This document shows, in pieces, positions 21,244 to 33,559 of a stretch of 64,000 nucleotides of DNA (position 1 is its first letter; each line of letters opens with the position of its first letter). The stretch is from Cephalopachus bancanus (taxonomy: Eukaryota > Chordata > Mammalia > Primates > Tarsiidae). The stretch spans positions 1,736,001-1,800,000 of the forward strand of contig JAPVLO010000122.1 of the NCBI GenBank assembly GCA_027257055.1, written 5' to 3'. The translations under genes and the position numbers were made by a program. The notes under the pieces are model-generated. The model searched no databases and was not told where the DNA came from. It saw only the letters and a list, made by a program, of their open reading frames with translations.

Positions 21244-21559
21244 GCCAAGCAGGGTGGCTCACACCTATAATCTAAGCATCTTGGGAAAATTTAGGCAGGA
21301 GGATCACTTGTGGCCAAGAGTTCAAGACCAGCCCAGGCAACACAGCAAGATCCTATCTCTACAGAAAATATGAAAATTAGCTAGGCATGATGGTGTGTTG
21401 TCTGTAGTCCTAGCAACTCAGGATGCTAAGGCAGGAGGATCACTTGAGCCCAGGAGTTTAAGGCTGCAGTGAGCTGATCCGGCCACTGCACTCCAGCCTG
21501 GGAGACAGAATGAGACCCTGTCGCAAATAAAAAATAAATTAAATAAACAAACAAACAAA
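21244..21559 (+). repeat. Alu, old (AluJ-like)
   Basis: Diverged dimer with GAGCTGATCCGGCCACTGC and a long A-rich tail AATAAAAAATAAATTAAATAAAC. Confidence 0.9.
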
Positions 21560-21794
21560 ATTGTTGTTAATATGAGAGAAAATGAGTGAATGGTGGTTTC
21601 TTATGGGAAGGATAGAAGAAAACAGCATCTTAAAAAAACAGTAAACATTCAGTGAAATTCCTAAAATTGCCATTATGAGAAAGTCCTCAATTAAATATTT
21701 ATCTATTAAACTATTGTTCACTTGGGACACTTAGTAAAGAAAGTTGTTTGGGAAAGGCTTATAACCTGTATAGCCGTCAGTTTTGAGAATAGTT

Positions 21795-22050
21795 ATTAAC
21801 AAATAAATATTTTTCAGGAAATACTTGTTGAGCACCTACCCTGGGTAGAGCAGTTTGCCAGGTCCTGTGGGAGTGCAGAGGTGAGTCAGATATGGAGCTG
21901 AGGTGATGAGGAAAGAATTACCAGGCAAGTGACAGCCATCCAAAGTAGATTATCCATGTCAGAAATGAAGTGTAGATAAATGGATGGGAGGCAGAAAAGA
22001 TCTCATCCGAGCTTTCTAAATGAAGAGCAATTTCAGCTGGGCCTTAAAGT
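21795..22050 (+). mobile_element. possible L3/CR1-type LINE fossil
   Basis: ATACTTGTTGAGCACCTACCCTG, CCAGGTCCTGTGGGAGTGCAGAGGTGAGTCAG and AGCTGGGCCTTAAAG resemble an old CR1-clade LINE end. Family assignment is tentative. Confidence 0.4.
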
Positions 22051-22256
22051 ACAGTGTTCTTAATTAATATGTATAACCATTATATATCCATAATATTTTG
22101 AAATTTTAAAACATTAAGTATTCCAATATTTTATTTTCAAGATTCAATAATTCTCAGCTTACCCATTAGAGACTAAATCCATTCCAAATACTAACTTTAG
22201 ACTATTTTTTTATTATATCTTGTTTCATATAGTCTTGCACTCCTAGTTCAATTTTT

Positions 22257-22257
<1 letters not shown>

Positions 22258-22300
<43 letters not shown>
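22258..22300. repeat. (CT)n microsatellite
   Basis: About 19 uninterrupted CT units. Confidence 0.97.
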
Positions 22301-22694
22301 GTCTAGAGGGCTCAGTACACTTTCAGATCCCTCCTAGAACTACATCTTTTAATTTAGCATAGGCTCCTCCTTGATCTATGGACTAAAGATGGGATGAATT
22401 AGGAGAGGGCAGAGACAGTAGTACCAAAATGTAATTTTCCATCCAGAAACCAAGTCACCTTCTACTTGAAATACAGAAAATAAATCTTCTAATTTAGCAA
22501 AATAAAGCATTAGTTTCACTGGCAATCAACTAAAAAGCATATCAGGAACATTCTTCCAAGGATTTGACATAATTCAATGAATCATAAAATCATGAATCAC
22601 TGAATCATATAAAGAACTCATGATTTGGAATACAGGGGTTGGAAAGAGTTGGTGGAGATGTCTAAAACAGACTTTAGCTACAGGTATAAGTTAA
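22301..22694. other. flank, nothing recognised
   Basis: No feature seen. Confidence 0.45.
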
Positions 22695-22708
22695 AATAAA
22701 CACTAGTA

Positions 22709-22791
22709 GGGAAACCTCTTTCAGGTCCCCTCCCACTATGGGAGCTTTTCTGTCTTCTTAATAAATCTGACTTTATAAATAAATAAATAAC
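22709..22791 (+). mobile_element. LTR-derived retroposon, copy 1
   Basis: The 83-bp insert contains GGTCCCCTCCCACTATGGGAGC, then AATAAA at 22760-22765, and ends about 15 bases later in (ATAA)n. This is the R-region 3' end of an endogenous retroviral transcript plus an A-rich tail. It is flanked by the exact 14-bp duplication AATAAACACTAGTA (22695-22708, 22792-22805), and the upstream junction reads TTAAAA, the L1 endonuclease site. It therefore looks like an L1-mobilised, 5'-truncated retroviral RNA, not a solo LTR. Confidence 0.8.
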
Positions 22792-22931
22792 AATAAACAC
22801 TAGTAAAGAAAGATGAATTAATGCTAAGTCCAAAATGCCAACAGAACTATCATAACAATTTAGTTATATCCAGACTTTATTTATAATGATAGTATGTCTT
22901 TTGGAAGAAATTTAGCAATATGGATTAAGGA

Positions 22932-23480
<549 letters not shown>

Positions 23481-23557
23481 ATATACAAAATAGTCTCAGT
23501 CATATAAAGCGTGTATAATAAAAAGATCTAAAGAAAATAAACCAAACAAAAATTTTG

Positions 23558-23672
23558 TATTTTTTCTGAAACAGGGTCCCACTATCTTGCCTAACAGTTC
23601 TCAAACTCCTAGCCTCAAGTGACCCTCCTGCTTACCTGGGATTACAGGCATGTTCCATCATACCTGGCTGGA
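23558..23672 (-). repeat. Alu monomer fossil
   Basis: Short reverse fragment CTGAAACAGGGTCCCACTATC... GGGATTACAGGCATG. Very diverged. Confidence 0.7.
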
Positions 23673-24105
23673 AATATAACAAAATATTAAGAGTGGTTGT
23701 CTTGATGTGGTAAAATGATGACAGATCAAGCCGGGCTTGGTGGCTCAGCCTGTAATCCTGCGCCTTTGGGAGGCTGAGGTGAGTGGATTGCCTGAGCCCG
23801 CGGGTTCGAGACCCGCCTGGGCAGGCGAGACCTCATCTCTACAATAAATCAAAAAATTAGATGGGCGTGGTAGCGCTCGCCTGTAGTTCCAGCTACTTAG
23901 AAGGCTGTGGCGGAAGGATCGCCAGAGCCCAGTGGGTCGAGGCTGCGGTGGCCAGGAGCGGCCACTGCACTCCAGTCTGGGCGACAGAGTGAGACTCCAA
24001 CTCAAAAAAAAAAAAAATGATGACAAATTTTTGTTGCTCGCCTTTCTACTTTTCAATATTTTCCAAATGTTTTATAGTAATAGCAATTACTTTATGGCGG
24101 GGGGG
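23673..24105 (+). mobile_element. L1 3' UTR fragment split by an Alu
   Basis: TATTAAGAGTGGTTGTC before the Alu and CTACTTTTCAATATTTTCCAAATG...AATTACTTTA after it match an old L1 3' UTR order. Confidence 0.5.
23729..24012 (+). repeat. Alu, young type (GCGCC / deleted-linker subfamily)
   Basis: CpG-rich dimer with TGCGCCTTTGGG and GGGCAGGCGAGACC. Duplication AAAATGATGACA on both sides (23712-23723, 24013-24024). Confidence 0.95.
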
Positions 24106-24158
24106 AGATGTATTTTTTCAAATGACTGAGTTTACTACGCTAAGATTAAAATAATGAT

Positions 24159-24452
24159 GGCGGGGCATGGTGACAGCCTATAATCCCAGCACTTTGGGAA
24201 GCCTAGGCGAGAGGATTGCCTGACCCTGGGGGTTTTGAGATCAGCCTGGACAACTTGGTGAGACTCGTCTCTACAATAAATAACAAAAACTAGTTGGACA
24301 TGGTGGCGTGCATCTGTGGTTCCAGCTACTTGGAAGGCTGAAGTGGAGGGATCATCTAGGCCCAGCAGGTCGAGAATGCGGTGGCCATTGGGCATGCCCT
24401 GCACTCCAGCCCGGGCAACAAGAGTGAGACTCCAACTCAAAAAAAAAAAAAA
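24159..24452 (+). repeat. Alu
   Basis: Full dimer ending CCAACTC(A)n; intermediate age. Confidence 0.93.
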
Positions 24453-24976
24453 GCAAAATGATGACCAACAAGGATTAACAGAGGATAGGAGAAGAAAAAA
24501 ATGGTTGGTGCTTCCTCTTTCATAGAAAACAAAAGTTGTTTGGAATTTTACTGGTATAAGTAAACAAGGGTAGATTTTTAAAGAATTTATGGAAAGCTCT
24601 CAGGAACTCACTGGCAGAAACAGAAGAAAGTCCACCTTCAAAAGTCACAGGTGATAAGAGGAAACAAAACCAAATCAGCAGAGCAAATGACAAAACTGGA
24701 AAGAAACAGCATGCACACATGAAAAGAAAGGCACAAAAACATGGCAGCATTGAGACTAAGCATAAGTTCGGTTATTAAATTTAGATTCTGTATTAATAGA
24801 AAAAGCTTCTTAGATTGAGTTAAAAATTAAAATCCAATACTTTGCTACTTACAAAAAATACATCAAAATAAAATAACACAAAAAGACTACTAAAACAAGG
24901 GATAGCTAAAAATGTAGCAACCTTGCAATAAGTCAGAAATCACATTATTAAATTAAAAAAGAATTCAAAGCAGAAG
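24453..24976. other. flank, nothing recognised
   Basis: A-rich on the plus strand; no feature seen. Confidence 0.45.
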
Positions 24977-25267
24977 TTTTTTTTGTTTTGTCTTTTGAGT
25001 TGGAGTCTCACTCTGTTACCCAGGCTGGAATACAGTGGCATGATCATGGCTCACTGCAGCCTTGACCTACTGAGCTCAGGTGATCCTTCCTCCTCAGCCT
25101 TAAGTAGCTGAAACTATAGGTACCCCCATGCCAAGTTAATTGTTTGTTTTGATTTATTGTGGAAACAAGGTTGCCCAGGCTGGTCTCGAACCCCTGGGCT
25201 CAGGCAATCCTCTTGCCTCAGCCTCCTAAAGTGGTGGGATTACAGTCATGAGCCACCACACCCAGCC
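24977..25267 (-). repeat. Alu
   Basis: Reverse dimer with a small deletion in the left arm (CAAGGTTGCCCAGGC). Confidence 0.92.
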
Positions 25268-25394
25268 AAAGCAAAAAGTCTTAAACTTTACTTTGATTTA
25301 ACATAAACATTAAGTACACAAAAAAGATAAATGGCAATAGACACAAACAATTCATGATATTGAAAATACAATTCGTTAATTATGGGAGTGTAGT

Positions 25395-25805
25395 AGATAT
25401 ATTACCTCACTGTATCAATTTTTCTGTACTTCCTGAGCACATAGGGAAACTATACTTTCCAGTCCCCTTTCAGTGAGATAGGGTCATGTTACTAGGCATA
25501 GACAATGGAATATGAGCAGATGTTTGGTGAATCTCTTCCAGGTCAAGGATTCAAGAGTCTGGATACCACTATCACACTCTCTCTTCTCCTTTAGCAGGAA
25601 CTGTAGAAACCATATAATGATATGAAATCACAACATGAAAGTGGCCTGCATCTTCCAATCACTGCAGGGATAGCAGCTGCTCTATGACCCACAGGTGCTG
25701 GACTTTGCACACAGAGAAATAAACTTAAGTTGCCTTAAACCTCTGAATTGGTGCAATGTTTGATATTGCAGCATAGCCTATCCTGTCTGGATTAATACAA
25801 CGGAC
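25395..25805 (+). mobile_element. ancient LTR-type remnant
   Basis: The segment ends GAGAAATAAACTTAAGTTGCC...GCAGCATAGCCTATCCTGTCTGGATTAATAC, which resembles the 3' half of old mammalian LTRs of the MaLR/ERVL type. No internal coding part. Confidence 0.5.
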
Positions 25806-25836
25806 AAATGCCAAACCCTTAAAATATTAAGAGTCA

Positions 25837-26113
25837 GCCAGGTGCAGTGGATCAGAGGATTGCCAGAGGATTGCCTGAGCTCAGGAGTTCGAGACCAGCC
25901 TGAGCAACATGGTGAGACCTCATCCCTACAATTAAAAAAAAAAGCCAGGCTATGGTTAAAAAAATTAGCACATGCCTATTGCTCCAGCTGCTAGCAAGGC
26001 TAAGGCGGAAGGATCACCTGAGCCCAGCAGGTTAAGGTTGTGGTGGCAGTGAGAGTGCCACTGCACTCCAGCCTGGGTGACAGAGTGAGACTCCTACTCA
26101 AAAAAAAAAAAAA
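25837..26113 (+). repeat. Alu with 5' deletion
   Basis: Left arm shortened and locally duplicated (GAGGATTGCCAGAGGATTGCC); right arm intact. Confidence 0.88.
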
Positions 26114-26124
26114 GAAAAACAATA

Positions 26125-27490
26125 GTCAGTGCAGTGGGGGAAAAATAATCTTTTCAATAAACGAGGCTGGATAACAATATGGAAAAATATGTACCTTGAC
26201 CCCTACCTCACACCAAACACAAAAATATATTCCAGATGGATTGTAGCTTTAAATGTAACAGCAACGACAATAACAAAAAATACAATTCTTAAAAGAAAAC
26301 ATAGGAAAATATTTTCATGACTTTGAGTTAGGCAAGTTTTCTTAAACAGGACATAAAATGCCCTAACCATATAGGACAAATTTGATAGACTGAAAATATA
26401 TTAAGATAAAGAAACTCTGATCATCAAAAGACTTGCTTTAAAGCAATAAAGGTAAGCAGGCTCAGTGGCATATGCCTATAGACCCAGCTACTTGGCAGGC
26501 CGAAGGGGGAAAGATCATGAATCAAGCCCAGCCTGGGCAAAATAGTGAGATCTTAGTCTCCAGAAAAAAAAAAACCAAAAAAACAAAAAACAGTGAAAGC
26601 AAAAAGAGTGGGAAAAAAAAACTTGCAACACATATATGTGACAAAGAATTTGTATTCGCAATATTCAGAATACGCAAAAAAGGGGAACAAACAATAGTAG
26701 AAATGTAGATAGAAAACCTGAACAGTTGCTTCACGAAAGATAATAACCAATGTCAAAAATATATATATGAAAAATGCTAAACATCTTTAGTTAACAAGAA
26801 AATGCAAATTAAAGCCAAATGAGATACCACTGAACAGAAAGGCTAAAATGAAAAAGACAAAATGTCAGTAAGCATGTAACATTGGGATCTCCTATACACC
26901 AGTGGGAGTGGAGACTGGTATTTTTTGGAAAACTGGTGGCAGTAAAGCTGAAGTATACATATCTGTGACCTATCCATTATTTTCCTAGGTAGATACCCAA
27001 CAGAAATGCATACATATATTTATCAAAAGGACATGTATAAGAATGTTTATAAAGCAGCACTATTCATATTAACCCCAAACTAGAAACTACCCAGATACCT
27101 GTTACAGGAAATAAATTGTGGAACATTCATACAATTCAATACTACACAGAAGTTAGAAATGTGGAATGATTCACAACTACATATAATAACATGGATGAAT
27201 TGTACAAACATAATATTGAGCAAAAGAGGATAGACATGAAAGATTACATATGTTACTCATTTATATAAAGTTAAAAAAACAGGCAAAACCATTCTAGAGT
27301 GTTAAAAATCAGGAGAGTGGTTACCCTTGGGGGTATGAGAGAGGCTTCCAAGAGACCGATAATGTTCTGTTTCTTGATTTATGTTCAGGTTACATAGTAT
27401 ATTTATATTGTGAAAATTCATCAACTTGAATACGTAGATATATACACTTTGGTGCATGTATGTTATACTTCCATAAAATGTTTAACATAT
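26125..27490 (+). mobile_element. L1 ORF2 3' part and 3' UTR (old L1M)
   Basis: Degenerate copy of the ORF2 C-terminal coding region: AATAAACGAGGCTGGATAACAATATGG, CTTGACCCCTACCTCACACC, GAGATACCACTGAACAGAAAGGCTAAAATG, CAATACTACACAGAAGTTAGAAATG. It ends near TTGGTGCATGTATGTTATACTTCC. Full of stops; an Alu monomer is inserted at 26450-26590. Confidence 0.9.
26450..26590 (+). repeat. monomeric Alu inside L1
   Basis: GCAGGCTCAGTGGCATATGCC...CAGCCTGGGCAAAATAGTGAGATC with an A-rich tail; single arm only. Confidence 0.75.
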
Positions 27491-27878
27491 ATAATAAAAA
27501 TATATATACACACCACACACATAATACCAAACGATGGCAAGTATCTAGTTAAACTGGTATTGTAATACATTGTTGGTAAACTGGTACAAACTTTTGGAAA
27601 ATGATTTGAATATATACATATACAGTACACATAATCATATAACACACATACATTTCCATTTCTGATCATTTTTCCTAAGAAAAATACCCATAATATGGGA
27701 GAAAACTATGAATAAAAATGTTTATCACAGAGCTAAAGCCAACTATAACTATAGCATATTCTCTCTGTATAGTTTTATTTAGACAGTTATGACTACTTTG
27801 AAATTTGTGGTGCAAGATGACAAAAACTTTTAGTATAATATAAGGTGAAAAAGGAAACATAAAATGATATGTGCACAA
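27491..27878. other. flank, AT-rich
   Basis: Contains a short (TA)/(CA) stretch at 27492-27525. It may be further L1-type sequence (TTGTTGGTAAACTGGTACAAAC), but not clearly. Confidence 0.4.
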
Positions 27879-28184
27879 TTATTATTATTATTAATATTAT
27901 TATTTTGAATTGGAGTCTCATTCTGTCGCCCAGACTGGAGTGCAGAGGCCGCTCCCGGCCACCGCAGCCTCAACCTGCTGGGCTCCGGTGATCCTTTCCG
28001 CCTCAGCCTTCCAAGTAGCTGGAACTACAGGCACGCGCTACCACGCCCTGCTCATATTTTTATTTATTGTAGAGATGAGGTATCGCCAAGTTGTCCAGGC
28101 GGGTCTTGAACCCGTGGGCTCAGGCAATTCACTCACCTCAGCCTCCCAAGGCGCGGAATTACAGGCTGAGCCACTGAGCCCGGC
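27879..28184 (-). repeat. Alu, young type with (ATT)n tail
   Basis: CpG-rich reverse dimer with CCGCTCCCGGCCACCGC and AAGGCGCGG. Its tail is (ATT)n. Duplication of the GCACAATTATTA type on both sides. Confidence 0.94.
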
Positions 28185-28247
28185 TTGCACAATAATTAAA
28201 ACTAAGGAAATATGTAAGTTAGAATAAAATGATTGGAAAGAAAAACA

Positions 28248-28559
28248 GGCTGGGCATGGTGGCTCATGCCTGTAATCCCAGCACTTTGGGAGGCCGAGGC
28301 CGGAGGATTACTTCAGCCCAGAAGTTCGAGACCAGCCTGGGTAACATAGTAAGAACTTCATCTCTACAAAACAATTTTTTAAAAAATTAGTTGGGCGTGG
28401 TGGTACATGCCTGTAGTCCCAGCTACCTGGGAGGCTGAGGCAGAAGGATAGCTTGAGCCCTCGAGCCCACAAGGTTGAAGCTGTAATGAACTGGGATTGC
28501 ACCACTGTACTCTAGCCTGGGTGACAGATGAGACCCTGTCTCAAAAAAAAAAAAAAAAA
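28248..28559 (+). repeat. Alu, old (AluJ-like)
   Basis: GGCTGGGCATGGTGGCTCATGCC start and ACCCTGTCTC(A)17 end, with small insertions in the right arm. Confidence 0.92.
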
Positions 28560-28961
28560 GATGAAGAAGAAGAAAGAAAAGAAAACACACAAATGATACA
28601 CAGCTTTCTGACCCAATCTTATCTACTCTAATGACTCCAAAAATCACTCATGTAATGCTGACTCTTAAATCTGTATCTTTAGCTTACAACTCTCCTGAGC
28701 ACCAAGATATTCAAACTGGTCACTATGCTTCTACCCTTGGATGTTCCACAGGTGTCTCAAATTTCTTCCTCCTATATTCATTGTCTTGAGTAGAAACAGG
28801 GCCAGAAATAAGAACTAGGATAAGGAGACAGTTATCCAAACCAGAGATCTGTGAGTCCTTCTTATTTACCTCACTCCAAATTTCCAATACCCTCATTCCT
28901 TAACTGTCCCTAAGTCCACACTGTCTTACTAAAGAGCCTTTGGATTCATTTTCTCTCATCA

Positions 28962-29041
28962 TCCATCCACTCATCCATCCATCCATCTATCCATCCATCC
29001 ATCTGTCTGTCTGTCCGTCCATATGTCCATCCGTCCGTCCT
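28962..29041. repeat. (CATC)n / (GTCC)n microsatellite
   Basis: Imperfect tetranucleotide run, CATC/CTGT/CCGT variants. Confidence 0.95.
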
Positions 29042-29741
29042 TCTAATGACTTAGTTCAAGGTTTTATTATCTTCCTCCTAGATTAGTGTAAAAGTTTTCT
29101 AACTTGTCTCTCTGTCTTTAACTTCAGCCCCTTTCAATTCAGCTACCATGGTTATATTTGTAATATATTTGAACATGATTTTCCACTTCAAAATTCTTCT
29201 GTGGTTACTCATAAGTGACTGAATACAGTTTAAACTCTCTAGCACTATGTGATACTTCTTTATCTTTTTAATCTCATTATCAACTGCCTGCCTTTCCAGT
29301 TTTATATCTGGTTACTCTCTCATGGGAATCTCACACTCCAGCCACACCAAAGGTATTACACTGGCCAAACAGGTTAGACACTCAGTTTCACTTCTTTTGA
29401 CTTCTTTCAGCTTGAAATTTCCTTCCTTCCTTTACCTTTTCTTCCTTCCCCTATCTTTTCCTGACCTTATTTGCCTGATACAAAGATTATCCAAGATTAA
29501 ATTCAAGCTCCTCCTATGCTGGGGAACCTTCAGGGAATGCATTTTGATATGATTGTAATCATGAGGTACACTAATTTTCCACCTTGTTTTTATCACTAAC
29601 ATTAAAACATGAGAAATTTTTTAGTTTGCCAAGGTGCTCTTCATTCATCATTTAACATGCAATATTGAGTTTTCTATTTTCTTTCTTCAACAGTATGCTG
29701 CATATAATCTTTAGTTCATCACTTATCGGTTTATTTTATAT

Positions 29742-29922
29742 AATTTTTTTTTTTGAGACAGGGTCTCACTCTGTGGTCCAGACTGGAGTGCAGTAGCATG
29801 AGCATAGCTCTTTACAGCCTCAAACTCCTAGACTCAGGTGACCTTCTCACCTCAGCCTCTCAAGTAGCTGCAAATACAGGAACTCACCACCATGCCTGGC
29901 TAATTTTTAAAAATTTTTATAT
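29742..29922 (-). repeat. Alu, truncated old copy
   Basis: TTTTGAGACAGGGTCTCACTCTGTGG...CATGCCTGGCTAATTTTT; only the right arm, in the classic GAGACAGGG form. Confidence 0.88.
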
Positions 29923-30244
29923 GTCTGCCTCCCCCATTAGGCCCTGAGTTCCTCGAAGGCAGAGACTTTTGTCGTATTCATTTCTATATCCTCAGCCCAG
30001 AGCCTGCTGCAGAGTAGGAATTCACTCAATGAAAATAAATCAATGACTAAATAATGGTGATTCTGTTAATGCAATAGTATTATGGGTAATATTTTTTTCC
30101 CTTTTCTTAATTGCCTGACATTTTTGTGGCTTACTTATCCTTTAGTTTCACCATCTTAAGAAAAGGAGAAGATTTAGAATAGTGTATTACCTTTAGCATT
30201 TTAAATTACTTATTTTTAAAATGCCTTATGACTACCAATTGTGC

Positions 30245-30590
30245 TTAGTAAGTACAATCAACCCTACATATTTGTGAGTTTCATATCCATGAATTCAACC
30301 AACTGCAGATTGAAGATATTAAGAAAAAAATGGATAGTTGCATCTATACTGAACTATAGACTTTTTTCTTGTTGTTAGTCCCTAAACAATGAAGTATAAC
30401 ATAGTTAGATAACATTTATATTAGGTATCAAAAATAATCTAGAGATGATTTAAGGTATATGGCAGGATGTACATAAGTTATATGCAAATACGACACCATT
30501 TCATGTAAGGGACTTGAGCATCCATGGGTTTTGGTACTTGGTGCCCTGGAACCAACTCCCCATAGATACCCAGGGATGACTATATATACA
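30245..30590 (+). mobile_element. MER2-type Tigger DNA transposon
   Basis: CAATCAACCCTACATATTTGTGAGTTTC...CCTAAACAATGAAGTATAAC...AAATAATCTAGAGATGATTTAAGG...GGACTTGAGCATCCATGG...CCCAGGGATGACT. This order is that of the short non-autonomous Tigger element MER2. Non-coding. Confidence 0.88.
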
Positions 30591-30910
30591 CAATGAAGAA
30601 AGACTCAAGGAGAATTTGTTATCTCCCATTCTATTTGTAACCTATTTAATTGTGCCTAATTAACAGTTAACTATCAGTCCTTGTCTTAATAACCTTCTTA
30701 GCAGTATTTGATTCAGCTGATTACACCCTCCCTCATAAACCTTTGTCTTTACTTGACCTCTGGGACACTATCTGGTCTTCCTCTTACTTTGACTGCTTTT
30801 GATCAGTCCTATTACTGGACCCGCCTTCTCCTTGAGTCACTAAGTACTGGAGCCTGCCAAGGCTTAGTCCTTGATCTCCTTCTTTTCCTACAGTCAACTA
30901 CCTCACTTCT

Positions 30911-31072
30911 GTGGGCCCTGGTTCTCAACTTTGGCTGCACATTAGAGTTGCCTGAGAAGCTTTTAAAAAGACATACCAAACCCAGGCCCCTTTTGTATCA
31001 GGATCTCTGGGAGTGGAATCGGGATATCATAGGCTTTAAAACATCCCAAGTGACTCTATTATTCTATTAATA
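30911..31072 (+). mobile_element. MER5A-type hAT-Charlie MITE
   Basis: TGGTTCTCAACTTTGGCTGCACATTAGAGTTGCC, then CAGGATCTCTGGGAGTGG. Characteristic of MER5A; inserted into L2. Confidence 0.85.
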
Positions 31073-31165
31073 TTCTTTTTTTGAAAAAAGCAGTATTTAT
31101 TGAGAGGACAGAAAAGCTCCCACAGTGGGAGGGGCCCTAAGGGGGTTGCCCTATTCTATTACTAT
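31073..31165 (-). mobile_element. LTR-derived retroposon, copy 2
   Basis: On the minus strand: GGCAACCCCCTTAGGGCCCC, CCCACTGTGGGAGC, then AATAAA (complement at 31096-31101) and an A-rich tail. Exact 18-bp duplication TCTATTATTCTATTAATA at 31055-31072 and 31166-31183. Its end point matches copies 1 and 3, and its start lies close to the presumed transcript start, so it may be little more than the R region. Confidence 0.8.
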
Positions 31166-31956
31166 TCTATTATTCTATTAATAAGGTGGGGCCAGTGTTG
31201 AGGAGCACACAGGGTGGTTTAAATATCATTTCTGCGCAGATTAGCTAAAAATGTGTCTCCAGCCCTGACCTCTCTCTGAGCTCCAGCTTCAAATATCCAC
31301 CAGCTTCTCAACAGTTTCTCTTAGGCTGGCTGATGACTAATACGTCCAGAACTGAACTCTTGACTTTTGCCCCTAAATCTACTCTTTCCCAGTCTTGCCA
31401 TCTCTGTAAAAGGCCCCATCATTTAGTAGTTGCTAAGACTAAAATCCTAGGAATTGTCTTTGATTCCACACTTACCTCATTTTTATGTAATTAAGTTCTG
31501 ATCTGCTGTATGTTAAAAACATATTTCAAATGTTAACATTTGTTCTCTCCTCCGTGTCTACCACTCTAGCCTATGCTATCATCATCTCTTACTGAGCTAA
31601 AGCAAGAATGTCATCACTGGTCTCCCTGCTTCCCCTCTTGCATTTCTGCCCTCTATTTCCCACACAATAGTCAGAGAGTTTATCGACAAATATACATTTG
31701 ATCGCATCACTTTCTTTTCTGAAGACCCTTCAGTAGCTTTCTTCATACTTAAAAGAAAATTCAAACTCAGGGTTTACAATGGCCTGGCCTCTGTTCTGGA
31801 TCTTCAGCCTCTCCTCTGGCCCCTCTCTGTTTTGCTCACTGTTTCAACTTGTTGGCCTTCTTAAAGCTATTCCTCAAACAAAGCAAGTAGTCCCACCTCA
31901 GTGCCTTCACATTTACTAACCCCTCTGCCTGTAAAGTTCTCCACCAAGCATTTCTC

Positions 31957-32249
31957 TTTTTTTTTTTTTTTGGAGTCTCACTCTGTTGCCTGGGCTGGAG
32001 TACAGCAGTGACACGGTCAGGGCTACCACAGTCTTGACCTGCTAGGCTTAGGCAATCTTTCCACCTCAGCATTCCAAAAAGCTGGGATTGCAGGTGTGCA
32101 CCAACATGCCCAGCTATTTTTTGATTTATTATAGAGACAAGATCTTGTCATGTTGCCCAGGCTGGTCTCGAGCCCCTGGGCTCAGTCAATCCTCTCACTT
32201 CAGCCTCCCAAAGTGCTGAGATTACAGGCATGAGCTTCTGCGCCCGGCC
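31957..32249 (-). repeat. Alu inside L2
   Basis: Full reverse dimer of intermediate age, ending TTCTGCGCCCGGCC. Confidence 0.94.
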
Positions 32250-32370
32250 TCCATCAAATCTTAACATGGTCTGTTCCCTCACTTCATTCAGATGTGTCCA
32301 CAAATGCCCTCTCCTCAGAGCAGTCTCTCTCAAATTCTCTATCTATATTACAGTTCTCCCTATACCTACT

Positions 32371-32652
32371 TTTGAGTTGGAGTCTCACTCTGTCACCCAG
32401 ACTGGGGTGCAGTGGCCACTCTCGGCCACCGCAGCCTCGACCTGCTGGGCTCCGGCGATCCTTCCGCCTCAGCCTTCCATGTAGCTGGAACTACAGGCGC
32501 GTGCTACCACACCCAGCTAATTTTTTTATTTATTGTAGAGATGAGGTCTCGTCAAGTTGCCCAGGCGGGTCTCGAACCCTCGGGCTCAGGCAATCCACTC
32601 ACCTTGGCCTCCCAAAGTGCTGGGATTACAGGCTGAGCCACCGAACCCGGCC
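32371..32652 (-). repeat. Alu, young type (AGCACTTTGGG subfamily), inside L2
   Basis: CpG-rich reverse dimer with almost no poly-T tail. The duplication TACCTACTTTT is present on both sides. Confidence 0.95.
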
Positions 32653-32830
32653 CCTCTACCTACTTTTATTTTTCTTTAGTGATCATCGTCATTACCTGAA
32701 ATTATATTATGTATATATTGTCTTTATTTGTTAATATTCTATATTTTTCACAGTAGAATGCAAGCTTTTATGTGGGCAGGCTTTTATTTATTCATATCTG
32801 GTTTCCCAGCATCTAAGATAATACCTATTT

Positions 32831-33559
32831 TCACCTATTAACATACCTGAAATTGGGATGCCTCTTACAATTAATGTCATAACAAAATTAAATTGGCAGT
32901 GCTTTTTCCCTTTAATATAAAATATATGTTATTTAATATATTTCTGATATAGTTAATGTATTTATAACATATTTAATATATTGTTTAATATAATATAAAA
33001 TAAAGATGCATGTTATAATCTATGTATTTTAGATTCAGTGAAGTATGGAGGTAGGCACTCAATAAATAGCATAAAGGCTGAGGTCACTGAATAAACACAT
33101 AACAAATTAGAATAGATATATATTATTAGAATAGATATAATTAATACTATATAAACATACTGGTTAAGATACCTGGGCCAGAAAAATCACATTCTGCTTA
33201 CCATATACCTCGAAAAAATGCTCCATAGAAATAGATTTTCAGTGGGGTGAGGGGAGCAGAAAGATTTTGTAAGAGACCTTAGCACATAGAATCCTAGGTG
33301 CCTTTATGGGAGGGCAAAGGTAGTCTCTGGAAAGAGAAACCAAATCTGAAACAGAGCTGGTCATTAAAGATAAACTTTATCATTTTGTCCTGACTCTTTT
33401 CAATTAACAAAGTGATTCAAGGATAGCAGCTTTTAGACTCAAAGTTATTACTGTATTTCCAAAAGGATACAAGAGCATCTCCTACCAAAGTTATAATGCA
33501 TTTTTCAGGCAAAAATATGCTTATATGATTAGCACCAATGTTTTATTACCTAACATTCT
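32831..33559. other. flank, nothing recognised
   Basis: Very AT-rich (TTTAATATA runs at 32930-33000); no feature seen. Confidence 0.45.

Larger units (their letters stand above)
28645..30050 (+). mobile_element. L2 LINE, 3' part
   Basis: Degenerate L2 copy: GGATGTTCCACAGGTGTCTCAAATTT, TCAAATTCTTCTGTGG-type segments, GGAATCTCACACTCCAGCCACACC, and the 3' UTR TTCCTCGAAGGCAGAGACTTTTG...ATTCACTCAATGAA. No usable reading frame. Interrupted by a CATC microsatellite and an Alu monomer. Confidence 0.75.
30690..32830 (+). mobile_element. L2 LINE carrying four later insertions
   Basis: L2 ORF2-end and 3' UTR sequence runs on either side of each insertion: TACTGGAGCCTGCCAAGGCTTAGTCC, AGAACTGAACTCTTGACTTTTGC, CACTGGTCTCCCTGCTTCCCC, CTCAGTGCCTTCACATTTAC, and GTAGAATGCAAGCTTTTATG at the 3' end. 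Insertions are a MER5A (30911-31054), an LTR retroposon (31073-31165) and two Alus. The open frame at 30708-31070 is L2 read-through into MER5A, not a gene. Confidence 0.85.

Noticed and set aside
30708..31070. 120-codon frame that looks like a small protein
   Set aside because: The first half is L2 and the second half is MER5A.
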